A stretch of 64,000 bases of DNA, taken from NCBI GenBank assembly GCA_964494625.1, contig CAZBRT010000001.1, positions 558,001-622,000 on the forward strand, read 5' to 3'. The notes below the pieces were generated by a model that worked only from the letters and a program-made list of their open reading frames with translations, ran no database searches and was not told where the DNA came from. Made by a program: the position numbers and the translations under genes. Origin of the DNA: UBA2784 sp964494625. GTDB taxonomy: Bacteria > Pseudomonadota > Alphaproteobacteria > Micropepsales > Micropepsaceae. Shown piece by piece: positions 1 through 7,618 of this stretch; the first letter of the stretch is position 1, and every line of letters begins with the position of its first letter.

Positions 1-1112
1 CCAGTGGCGAGACCAGCGACGTCGAAGACCGGCTTGCCGACATGGAAGTGCGCATCGGTCAGATCGCAGCGGGCAATCCCGATGCCGCAGCACAATCGGT
101 CTATGCGGACCTTGCCGCAACCGTCGATGGGCTGTCCTTGCGGGTGCAGGCGCTGGAAGCCGCCATGGCAGCGCTTGAAGATGGCGAGGGTGGCAACACA
201 AATCTGCCCGCCCCAGATCCGACTACCAATGATCCGGGGATTGATGGCGGCACGACACCCCTGCCAACCGATGGCCAGATCGGCGCCAAGGTCGATGCAG
301 CCGTGCGCATGCTGGGAGAACTTTCCGCGCGTATCGATACGCTGGAGCGTGGCGGTGCAGGGAGCGCGCCTGCCGCAGGCGACATCATCGCGTTGCGCAC
401 AGCCATCGATGATGCCGCCCGCCGCCTTGCCGCGCTTGAATTGGCCACAGGCCCGCAATTGGCGGAGCAGCTTTCCGGGTTTGCAACGCTTGCCGCCCAA
501 TCGGTTCTTGAAACGCGTGTTGGCGCGCTTGAGCGCAACAATTCCGCCGCCGCCTCGCGGCGTGCCGCGCGCGCACTTGCGCTGGTGCAGCTTGTCCGCG
601 CCACCGAAGGCGAAGCGCCCTTCACGCGTGAGCTTGAGCTCCTCGCCGATGTGACGGGCGCGCGCGAAGAAATCGCGCCGCTTGAAGCCATCGCCGCAAC
701 GGGCGCCACGTCGCTTGAGACCCTCGCCGCCTCCTTTGATGATGTCGCCTATGCGCTCATCGCGGCCGAGCGTGATGCGGCAGCGCAAGACTGGCTTGAC
801 CGCCTGTGGAACAACATGGTCGCGCTGGTTGCCTCGCGTTCGACCGGCGACATTGCCGGCGATCACGCCGAAGCCCGCGCGGCGCGGGCGGAGCTGCGGC
901 TTGCGCAGGGCCGCCTTGGCGATGCGGTCACCGAAATCGACGGTCTGCCGGAAAATGTGCGTCGCGCGGCCGAACCGTGGCTTTCCCAAGCGCGCGCGCG
1001 GGCAGGTCTTGATGCGCAGCTTTCTGCCCTTGCCGACAGTCTCATCCAGTCCCTTGCAACCGAAGGCAGTGGCGCGAACAAGAATCTCACCCGGCCCGGC
1101 GGATTGCCATGA
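1..1112 (+). CDS. Mitofilin-like inner-membrane protein, 3' part (COG4223-like), partial
   Basis: The reading frame is open from base 3, so this is the C-terminal 369 residues of a longer protein whose start lies upstream. The visible part is rich in Ala, Glu and Leu with long heptad-like stretches (coiled coil) around residues 15-200, followed by a helical C-terminal region. This layout, and its position directly before HemY, match the alphaproteobacterial mitofilin/Mic60-like protein encoded between uroporphyrinogen synthase and HemY. The family is thought to shape the inner membrane. The stop overlaps the hemY start as ATGA, so the two are translationally coupled. The membrane anchor expected at the N-terminus is outside the window. 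Confidence 0.75.
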   Translation, partial: SGETSDVEDRLADMEVRIGQIAAGNPDAAAQSVYADLAATVDGLSLRVQALEAAMAALEDGEGGNTNLPAPDPTTNDPGIDGGTTPLPTDGQIGAKVDAAVRMLGELSARIDTLERGGAGSAPAAGDIIALRTAIDDAARRLAALELATGPQLAEQLSGFATLAAQSVLETRVGALERNNSAAASRRAARALALVQLVRATEGEAPFTRELELLADVTGAREEIAPLEAIAATGATSLETLAASFDDVAYALIAAERDAAAQDWLDRLWNNMVALVASRSTGDIAGDHAEARAARAELRLAQGRLGDAVTEIDGLPENVRRAAEPWLSQARARAGLDAQLSALADSLIQSLATEGSGANKNLTRPGGLP

Positions 1113-2764
1113 TCCGTGTCCTCTGGCTCTTCGGGCTCGGTCTCGCCGCCGCCGTTCTTGCCGTCCTCTTTGCAGGACAATCCGGTGTCGTGCGCATCAG
1201 CCTGCCGGGTCAGGAGATGCGGCTTTCCATCGGCGTTGCCGTTCTTCTGGTCGTGCTTCTGGCGACCTTTGCTTTCTTTGGCCTCAGGATCATCGCGTTC
1301 TTTTCAAACATCCCGGGCGCCTTCTCGCGCATGACGCGTTCGCGCCGCGAGCGGCAAGGCTATCTTGCCCTCACGCGCGGCATGATCGCCGCCGCCGCCG
1401 GTGATCTGCCGCAGGCGCGCCTTTTCCAGCGCAAGGCGGACGCGCTTCTGGAGGGGCCGCCGCTTGCGCTTCTGCTGGCCGCACAGACAGCCCAGCTGGG
1501 CGGCGACGAGAAGGCGGTTGCCCAAGCCTATAATGAATTGCTCACGGCGCCGGATACCGCGTTCCTTGGCCTTCGTGGACTTTACACGCAGGCGATCCGC
1601 AACGGCGCGCATGACGAGGCACTTTCATTTGCCGAGCGCGCCTTCGCCCTCAAACCCAGAACGCCGTGGGTCGTGCATGCGCTTTTCGACCTGGCCGCCG
1701 CGCGCCGCGACTGGGTCAAGGCAGAGGAGGCGCTGGACGCGCAGGTCAAAGCAGGCGTGCTTGATGCCGGCGTGGTGCGTCGCCGCCGGGCCGTCGTGCT
1801 GGCGGCATCAGCCAAGGACGCGCTTGCCACGGGCGACAAGGATGTCGCCCAGCAGCGCGCCTATGAGGCAACGGGCCTTGCGCCCGGTCTTGCGCCTGCA
1901 GCGATGATGGCAGCGCGGCTTTATCTGGAGCGCGGCCGCACCTGGAAAGCCGCAGGCGTGATTGAATCTGCCTGGGCGCAAGCGCCGCATCCCGAGCTTG
2001 CGGAAATCTATGCGGGGGTCAAACCGCAGGAACACCCCGAAGCGCGGCTGGTGCGGCTTGAATCGCTCGTGCTTCTCAATCCCGACCATCCCGAAGCGCG
2101 CGTGCTCAAGGCGGCGACGCGGCTCAAGCGGCGTGACGCAGCGGGCGCACGCGAAGCGCTGATGCCGCTGCTTGATCCGGTCGCAACGACGCGCGTATCA
2201 GCGATGATGGCCGACATCTGCGAGGCTGAAGGCGATGTGGTTGCAGCCCAGGGCTGGCGCGAACGCGCTCTCAATGCACCGCCCGACGGCTGTTGGGCAT
2301 GCGCGCGCTGTGGCGAAGGCGTGGCATCATGGGACGCCAATTGCCCGGGCTGCGGCGGCTTTGACACGCTGGCCTGGCGCGCTCCCAAAGCAGAGCGGCT
2401 GGAACGCCTGCCTGCGCCGGGTGCGGAGGGTGACATGCGGGTTGCCGCGCGTGGCGAAGTCGCGCCGCGCACACCGGTCAGCCGGCTTCTCTATCGCATG
2501 GAGGGCGAAGCGCCGCCGCCACGCACTGAACCGCCGTCACGCGCGCCGGTTCGCGAAGGTGGTCGCGAAGGTGGTCGCGAAGGTGGTCGCGAAGTTGCGC
2601 GTCAACCTGTCGTGCGCCCCGCGCCGCTCTCCGTTCTGCCGCCACCTGAAGAGCCGGGCCTCCCGCGCGCGCCCGATGATCCGGGACCGGGCGGTGACGA
2701 TTTCGGCGAACCCGCTCCGCCCAAGAACCCGTTGACCAATCCCCATATCAAACGGAGACCGTGA
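1109..2764 (+). CDS. hemY: HemY N-terminal domain protein with C-terminal zinc ribbon
   Basis: 551 residues. Two hydrophobic segments at about 3-22 and 38-60 form the HemY_N membrane anchor, followed by TPR-like helical repeats to about residue 380. Near residues 390-425 a zinc ribbon is visible (CWACARC ... CPGC). The tail is Pro/Arg/Gly-rich and includes four REGG-type repeats near residues 481-497. HemY proteins are tied to the tetrapyrrole pathway, but their biochemical role is unsettled; this is not the protoporphyrinogen oxidase also named HemY. It overlaps the mitofilin-like gene by 4 bases upstream and the hydrolase by one base downstream, so a single operon is likely. Confidence 0.85.
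   Translation: MIRVLWLFGLGLAAAVLAVLFAGQSGVVRISLPGQEMRLSIGVAVLLVVLLATFAFFGLRIIAFFSNIPGAFSRMTRSRRERQGYLALTRGMIAAAAGDLPQARLFQRKADALLEGPPLALLLAAQTAQLGGDEKAVAQAYNELLTAPDTAFLGLRGLYTQAIRNGAHDEALSFAERAFALKPRTPWVVHALFDLAAARRDWVKAEEALDAQVKAGVLDAGVVRRRRAVVLAASAKDALATGDKDVAQQRAYEATGLAPGLAPAAMMAARLYLERGRTWKAAGVIESAWAQAPHPELAEIYAGVKPQEHPEARLVRLESLVLLNPDHPEARVLKAATRLKRRDAAGAREALMPLLDPVATTRVSAMMADICEAEGDVVAAQGWRERALNAPPDGCWACARCGEGVASWDANCPGCGGFDTLAWRAPKAERLERLPAPGAEGDMRVAARGEVAPRTPVSRLLYRMEGEAPPPRTEPPSRAPVREGGREGGREGGREVARQPVVRPAPLSVLPPPEEPGLPRAPDDPGPGGDDFGEPAPPKNPLTNPHIKRRP
2551..2598 (+). repeat. 12-bp in-frame tandem repeat, 4 copies, inside hemY
   Basis: Unit TCGCGAAGGTGG occurs three times exactly at 2551-2586, plus a fourth copy with changes at its end. 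It encodes REGG-REGG-REGG-REVA in the disordered tail of HemY. Being a multiple of three, copy-number change would not break the frame. Confidence 0.9.
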
Positions 2765-3717
2765 TGTTCCTGCGTATCCTGAAAATCGCGGGCGCCGTTC
2801 TTGGCGTTCTTGTCGTGATTGCGGCGGCGGGCTTCTTCTACCTCTCCGAACCCGATGTGCCGCGCGACGAATTGATCGCAAAATACGGGCAATCGCCCTC
2901 CGCCTTCGTGACGTTGCCGTCGGGCGCCGTCGCGCATTACCGCGATCAGGGCCGCGCCGAGGGCGCGCCGCTTCTCCTGCTGCATGGCTCCAATGCGTCG
3001 CTCCATACGTGGGAGCCATGGGCGAAAATCCTTGGCGACCAGTTCCGCATCATCAGTGTTGACCTGCCGGGCCACGGACTGACCGGCCGTGTGCCGGGCG
3101 ATGATTATTCACAGCTTGGCATGACGCGGTTTGTCAGCCAGTTCGCGACAGCGATCGGACTTTCGCGATTTGCCATCGGCGGCAATTCGATGGGCGGCGG
3201 CATCGCTGCGCGTTTTGCCATCATGTTTCCCGAGCGCGTCACGCGGCTTGTTCTGGTTGATGCTGGCGGCGTGCCCTGGCCCGCTTCATCCTCCCCACCG
3301 TTCATTTTCCGGCTGGCGCGGACACCCGTCGTGCGCGACGTGATGCTGCATGTGACGCCGCGGTTTGTGTTTGAGGAAAATCTGCGCGGCGCCTTCGGCA
3401 AGGATGAAATGATTGATGAGGCGATGATCGACCGCTATTTCGAACTGGCGCGCATGCCGGGCAGCCGCGAGGCGACGCTCATCCGCCTCAATACACCGGG
3501 CGATCCTTACGTGGGTGATCATCTGGACGAGATCCGCGCGCCAACGCTTATCCTGTGGGGGCGCGACGACACCTGGACGCCCTTGTCGATGGGCGAGATT
3601 TTCAAGGCCGGTATCGCGCGCAGCGAGATGCTCGTCTTTGACGGTGTCGGCCATATCACGATGGAAGAAGTGCCGGTGGAAAGTGCTGCTGCCGTCCGGG
3701 CGTTTCTTGGAAGGTAG
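2764..3717 (+). CDS. Membrane-anchored alpha/beta-hydrolase
   Basis: 317 residues from the ATG at 2764; a GTG one codon earlier is possible. An N-terminal hydrophobic segment (about residues 5-25) is a signal anchor, so the enzyme probably faces the periplasm. The hydrolase fold follows: an oxyanion-region LLLHGS, a nucleophile elbow GGNSMGGG with Ser near residue 141, an acid in LILWGRDDTWTP, and the catalytic His in GVGHITMEE. Substrate is not predictable; the best general match is the AB hydrolase-1 family of esterases and peptidases. It overlaps the hemY stop by one base and ends 17 bases from a convergent gene. Confidence 0.85.
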   Translation: MFLRILKIAGAVLGVLVVIAAAGFFYLSEPDVPRDELIAKYGQSPSAFVTLPSGAVAHYRDQGRAEGAPLLLLHGSNASLHTWEPWAKILGDQFRIISVDLPGHGLTGRVPGDDYSQLGMTRFVSQFATAIGLSRFAIGGNSMGGGIAARFAIMFPERVTRLVLVDAGGVPWPASSSPPFIFRLARTPVVRDVMLHVTPRFVFEENLRGAFGKDEMIDEAMIDRYFELARMPGSREATLIRLNTPGDPYVGDHLDEIRAPTLILWGRDDTWTPLSMGEIFKAGIARSEMLVFDGVGHITMEEVPVESAAAVRAFLGR

Positions 3718-3734
3718 AGTTGGGTGTGGGTCCC

Positions 3735-5024
3735 TCACTCCCCCGGCGGCACCACGTAAGTGGCAGGCGCTGCACCCGGCACAATCACCAGCGCATCATA
3801 GGACAAGACCAGATTGCGGAAGGCTTCTGGAATGATCCCAAGCCGCTTGGGGCGCTTCTTGAACCAGGCAAGATCAAAAACCGTCATCCCCTCTGCCGCC
3901 ACATGATGGGCAAAGCGGCCGACATCGGTTTCAAAAGTCTCGGTGCAGGGCAGGGCGTTGCCCTCGAGATCAACCGATTGCGCGCCGGGACCGCAGAGGA
4001 CGGCGACAGAAAACGATTCCTCGCCGCGCATCAAGGCAAGATCGGCCACAAAGCCGCCCAGTGCCGGCACAAGCGTTGGCGAGAGGCCGCGATACATGTG
4101 ATAGGCGCCGAATTTCAGGAAGATGCGCGGCATATCCTCGCCGCCTGAAACCTTGCCGAGCGCTGCCATGAAATTGCGCTTCATCAGCGTTTCACGCGCA
4201 AGGTTTGCCTCATAGACCGAAGTCGGGGATTCACCCGTGAACGGCGCATAGATGAAGGCTGATTCAATCATCGCATCGACAAGTTCGATCAATGAAGCAT
4301 CGCGTTCGGGATGGAGCAGCGCGCGCAGCGACCGCAGCGCTTCCGGCTCGGCCCTGCCCAGGAAATTCTCTTCGCGGCCTGCCCGAGCCGACAATTCTTG
4401 CGCGCGTGCGCGGGCATTTGGCGACACGGTGCGGGTTGCGATCTCGGCCAGAAGCGTCTGCGGGGCGAAGGTGAAAACCTGATCAAGGCCGATCAGCGCG
4501 GGTGCGTTTTCACCGGCATTGCGGATCACGGCTTCGGCAAACACTGCATCCTGCGTCCAGAAATAGATCGGGATGGAGAGCCTGTTGCCGGGCGCACGGA
4601 AATAGGCCGCCAACGCGTCAATGCCGCCTTTGCGCAAGGCCGTTTCCAGCCGCGCACCCATCCACGGGTCGGTCTCGATGGCGGCCATGGTAAAGCCCGA
4701 AGGCCCCAACGCCGTTACATAGGCGGTCGCGATGTCGCCGATCGTGCCCACGCCATGCTCCTCGCCGAACATGACAAAGTGGGCGCGCGCGCCGCGCCTG
4801 ATCAAAAAGTCCGCGCCTGGCCCCTTCAAGGCGCCGTTCTCCAGCGTCATCGGCATGGAAGAGGCAGTCGCGGTTTCGTCAAACATCGCCTGCCATTCTT
4901 CGGGCGTGCGGTCGTCTGCCGACGCCATTGGCGCAAGGGCCAATCCCGGCAGGACAAGAGCTGCCAAGAAGCCAAGAGCCCGGAAGGGGCGGGAAAATGC
5001 TGCCTTACGCTGAAAAAGCCACAT
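3735..5024 (-). CDS. Secreted protein with GEEHG motif (erythromycin-esterase/ChaN-like)
   Basis: 429 residues with a signal peptide (hydrophobic run about residues 17-33, cleavage likely near ALAPMASA-DD). After about 80 residues comes VMFGEEHG, resembling the catalytic GExxHG of EreA-type esterases and ChaN-like heme-binding proteins. Other conserved-looking blocks are AAIETDPWMG, ALIGLDQVF and KFGAYHMYRGLSPT. A GGGGG ribosome-binding site precedes the ATG. The enzyme class is uncertain: a periplasmic hydrolase or ligand-binding protein of the EreA/ChaN group is my best reading. It is convergent with the hydrolase upstream. Confidence 0.6.
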   Translation of the reverse strand: MWLFQRKAAFSRPFRALGFLAALVLPGLALAPMASADDRTPEEWQAMFDETATASSMPMTLENGALKGPGADFLIRRGARAHFVMFGEEHGVGTIGDIATAYVTALGPSGFTMAAIETDPWMGARLETALRKGGIDALAAYFRAPGNRLSIPIYFWTQDAVFAEAVIRNAGENAPALIGLDQVFTFAPQTLLAEIATRTVSPNARARAQELSARAGREENFLGRAEPEALRSLRALLHPERDASLIELVDAMIESAFIYAPFTGESPTSVYEANLARETLMKRNFMAALGKVSGGEDMPRIFLKFGAYHMYRGLSPTLVPALGGFVADLALMRGEESFSVAVLCGPGAQSVDLEGNALPCTETFETDVGRFAHHVAAEGMTVFDLAWFKKRPKRLGIIPEAFRNLVLSYDALVIVPGAAPATYVVPPGE

Positions 5025-5252
5025 GAAACCCCCAAAAATGTGCCGGATGCGGAAAGGTCCCAGCCACGCCAGGCAGGGCCTTTATCAATGTGAAATCCGC
5101 CGACGCCAAGAACGCGAGCGGCAGGACAGGCAAGCGAAAACGGCGAACGTGTGAATTGAGTTGTTGCAGGAGGGCGTTTCTGCCCCTACTTTCCCGGCGC
5201 TTTCAAGGGCGGGCGTCACACCGGGTTGAACGGGTGTCACCTTTCGCCTTGG

Positions 5253-5328
5253 GCCGCTTTAGCTCAGCCGGTAGAGCACCTCATTCGTAATGAGGGGGTC
5301 GCGTGTTCGAGTCACGCAAGCGGCACCA
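5253..5328 (+). tRNA. tRNA-Thr (anticodon CGT)
   Basis: A complete cloverleaf of 76 nt with encoded CCA. Acceptor GCCGCTT pairs with AAGCGGC, the D-arm is GCTC/GAGC, and the anticodon stem CTCAT/ATGAG encloses TCGTA with anticodon CGT (reads ACG). The T-arm GCGTG/CACGC encloses TTCGAGT. Immediately downstream lies a haloperoxidase gene remnant, so this tRNA marks the left edge of a rearranged region. Confidence 0.97.
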
Positions 5329-5363
5329 TGCGTCTCGCGCAGTCGCGCATCCACAGCCCCGCC

Positions 5364-5531
5364 TCAATAGCGCATGCCGGTCGGGGGCGGCAGGGCATCC
5401 TTGCCCACAAACATTCCCTGCGCGCGGGCGAAACCCGCGTCGCCAACGGCCACGCCCTGCAATTTTCCTTCGGTGCCGTCGATGCCCCAGTGGATGCCGC
5501 CATAAATGCGGAGGCGCTGCAGGCCGTTCAT
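5364..5531 (-). pseudogene. 3' remnant of a vanadium haloperoxidase/PAP2-type gene
   Basis: Reading the minus strand gives 55 codons whose last 48 match the C-terminus of the complete gene ending at 14488: RIYGGIHWGIDGTEGKLQG here against RIYGGIHWRIDDTEGKLQG there, both ending PTGMRY-stop. Upstream of RIYGG the similarity stops abruptly, so the N-terminal 400 residues, including the K-x6-RP and SGH motifs, are missing. DNA identity to the intact copy is about three quarters by eye, so this is an old or divergent copy. It begins 36 bases after tRNA-Thr. Confidence 0.85.
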
Positions 5532-5554
5532 GGTTAAACCGGGTGACCTTGCAG

Positions 5555-5573
5555 ATTGGCAGATTGTGCCAAT
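5555..5573. promoter_or_regulatory. Perfect dyad upstream of the copper-efflux genes (candidate operator)
   Basis: ATTGGCA - GATTG - TGCCAAT is a perfect inverted repeat with 7-bp arms and a 5-bp spacer, 27 bases before the first gene of the metal operon. A TTGCAG at 5549-5554 directly abuts it and could be a -35 element with the dyad filling a 19-bp spacer, as in MerR-family promoters; the matching -10 is weak. It is unlike the CueR box at 11251. Confidence 0.4.
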
Positions 5574-5599
5574 TGCGGTTCTCCGCTAGCCTGCGGGCC

Positions 5600-5974
5600 A
5601 TGTTGCGGTTGCGCCCGGTCATGCTCGGATTCCTGGCGGCGGTGATGGTCGGCGTCACGCCGGTCGCTGCTGTCGTCCCGGATGGCGGCAGTGTCGGCAG
5701 CGCGCATCATTTCTCCACCTCCCAGGAAACCTTGGCTCATACAGGCTGCCCGGGCGGCGCTGAAGTTCCGCAGGGTTGCGGAGATTGCACGACAGAATCG
5801 GGCATGGTCTGCGCCTTCCATTGCAGTGCCGCCGCAACCGGTTTCTTCGCTGTACCAATCATTGCGTGGTCGCCGCTCGCTGTCCGCAGCCATACTGTGC
5901 GGCTGGAAGCGCGCCATGATGCGCTTGGGGGTCCGCCACCTTTCAAGCCTCCCCGAATTTCCCTCCTCGATTGA
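5600..5974 (+). CDS. Small secreted Cys/His-rich protein of the copper block
   Basis: 124 residues from the ATG at 5600, with a hydrophobic signal segment (LGFLAAVMVGVTPVAAVV). The mature region is rich in candidate metal ligands: AHHF, HTGC, QGCGDC and VCAFHC. The C-terminal half (SPLAVRSHTVRLEARHDALGGPPPFKPPR) recalls small DUF2946-like proteins next to copper genes, but I do not recognise a family firmly. It lies 105 bases before cusB on the same strand, suggesting a periplasmic metal-binding accessory. The start could differ; the signal-like N-terminus supports the one given. Confidence 0.55.
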   Translation: MLRLRPVMLGFLAAVMVGVTPVAAVVPDGGSVGSAHHFSTSQETLAHTGCPGGAEVPQGCGDCTTESGMVCAFHCSAAATGFFAVPIIAWSPLAVRSHTVRLEARHDALGGPPPFKPPRISLLD

Positions 5975-6079
5975 GCATCCGCGGCGGCTGATTGCCGCCA
6001 ACGCGGGGCGTGCGGTTGCGGCGCAAGCAAAGCCGCGCCTTCACGCCCCCTGCAGAATCGCTTCATGAGGAGTTGAGCC

Positions 6080-7618
6080 GTGTTCAACAAATCAATGGTT
6101 GTTGCCGCCGTCCTTGCGCTGGCCGGTGTCGCCCTTGTTGCCATCACCCTGCCGTTCCTGACTGCGACTCCCGAGGAAGCACGTCTGGAGTGGGAAGCCA
6201 TCAACGCCGAAATCCGTGAGGGCAAGGACGTCCATCTTGCCATCCGTCTCGTCGGTGCCGGTGATGTCCCAGGCCCCGCCACGCTCCTTTCGGCGCGGCT
6301 GGACATGGGCCCGGATGGCATGGCCGGGATGGAAGCGCCGCTTGAGCCGGTTCCGGTTCAGGTTGGCGGTGTGCTTATTTTCCGCGCTGACCTGACTATG
6401 GCGGGGCGCTGGAGCCTTGCGGTCTCGGCGGCAGTCGAAGGGCGCAGCGAACCCGTGAATGGCAATGTGATCTTCACGGTCCATCCAGCCGATGCGGCCC
6501 CTCCGGCCGGCGAACGGGCCATCATCTACCACCGCAACCCCATGGGCCTTGCCGACATTTCCATCGCGCCGAAGCTCGATTCAATGGGGATGAACTACAT
6601 TCCCGTTCACGCGGATGAACTCGCCGGACCAGAAGGCGCGGTCACGCTCTCGCCCGTAAAGATCCAGCTTGCCGGTGTACGGACTGCCCGTGTCGAGCGC
6701 CGTGAATTGTCCAGACTGGTCCGTGCGGCGGGCACTGTCGCGCCGGACGAGGCAAGGCTCGCGGTCACAGCGGTCAAGTTCGACGGTTTCATCGAAGAGT
6801 TGCTTGTAACATCGTCCGGCTCATCCGTCAGGGCCGGGCAGCCGCTGATGCGGGTCTGGATCGAGAGCCGCGAAATCCTGGAACGGCAGATCGACTACGT
6901 CCTGGCGCTGCGGGGGACGGGGAACCTTGCTGATGCCGAAAGAAACCTGCGGCAGTTCGGCATTGGTGACGAAGTCATGGCGCAGATCCGGGAGGCCAAG
7001 CGTCCGGTGCGATCCATCGTGCTCACTGCACCCCTGGACGGAACGGTACTTGAAAAGCCCGCCGTAGCGGGCATGCGTTTTGCGGCGGGTGAGCCCTTGT
7101 TCAGGACGGCCGACCTCACGACTGTCTGGGTCCTCGCGGAAGTCTCCGAGCGCGATCTCGGGCTCTTGCGCGAAGGGCAGATGGCGCGCATCTCACCTGC
7201 ATCCTTGCCGGGAGAAGAGTTTTCGGGACAGGTGGCGTTCATTTATCCGGTCCTTGATATGGAGATGCGGACAGCAAAGGTGCGCATCGTCGTGTCCAAT
7301 GACGACATGCGGCTCAGGATCGGCCAGTTTGCCGAAGTGCTGATCGAGGTGCAGGTCGGCGAAGGGCCTGTCCTCGTGGTGCCCACGGGCGCGGTCATCG
7401 ATACCGGCGCCCGCCAGATCGTCTTCATTGCGAGGGAAGGCGGCGTCTTTGAGCCGCGTGACGTGACCGTCGGCATCCGCGGCGGCGAATTTACCGAAAT
7501 CCGCGAAGGGCTCACGGAAGGCGACCAGATTGTCGTTGCCGGCAATTTCCTGCTCGATGCGGAGAGCAATCTGCGTGCAGCCCTTGGAACTTTCGGGGCA
7601 GGAGAGGCACGCCCATGA
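6080..7618 (+). CDS. cusB: Copper/silver efflux RND periplasmic adaptor (CusB family)
   Basis: 512 residues starting at GTG with a GAGGAG ribosome-binding site. After an N-terminal membrane segment (residues 7-27) comes an Ig-like domain (about 30-140) resembling FixH/YtkA-type domains. A metal-binding stretch NPMG...DSMGMNYIPV follows, with Met spacing close to that of the CusB N-terminal copper site. The adaptor domains then run in order: barrel-sandwich hybrid, short hairpin, beta-barrel and membrane-proximal domain (about 200-500). It receives periplasmic Cu(I)/Ag(I) and passes it to CusA. The stop overlaps the cusA start by 4 bases. Confidence 0.92.
   Translation: MFNKSMVVAAVLALAGVALVAITLPFLTATPEEARLEWEAINAEIREGKDVHLAIRLVGAGDVPGPATLLSARLDMGPDGMAGMEAPLEPVPVQVGGVLIFRADLTMAGRWSLAVSAAVEGRSEPVNGNVIFTVHPADAAPPAGERAIIYHRNPMGLADISIAPKLDSMGMNYIPVHADELAGPEGAVTLSPVKIQLAGVRTARVERRELSRLVRAAGTVAPDEARLAVTAVKFDGFIEELLVTSSGSSVRAGQPLMRVWIESREILERQIDYVLALRGTGNLADAERNLRQFGIGDEVMAQIREAKRPVRSIVLTAPLDGTVLEKPAVAGMRFAAGEPLFRTADLTTVWVLAEVSERDLGLLREGQMARISPASLPGEEFSGQVAFIYPVLDMEMRTAKVRIVVSNDDMRLRIGQFAEVLIEVQVGEGPVLVVPTGAVIDTGARQIVFIAREGGVFEPRDVTVGIRGGEFTEIREGLTEGDQIVVAGNFLLDAESNLRAALGTFGAGEARP

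Noticed and set aside
2551..2598. Short regularly spaced repeats as a CRISPR-like array
   Set aside because: 12-bp units without spacers, in frame inside hemY.
5253..5531. Integrase attachment site at tRNA-Thr
   Set aside because: No second copy of the tRNA 3' end was found near 14.4 kb and no integrase gene is present.
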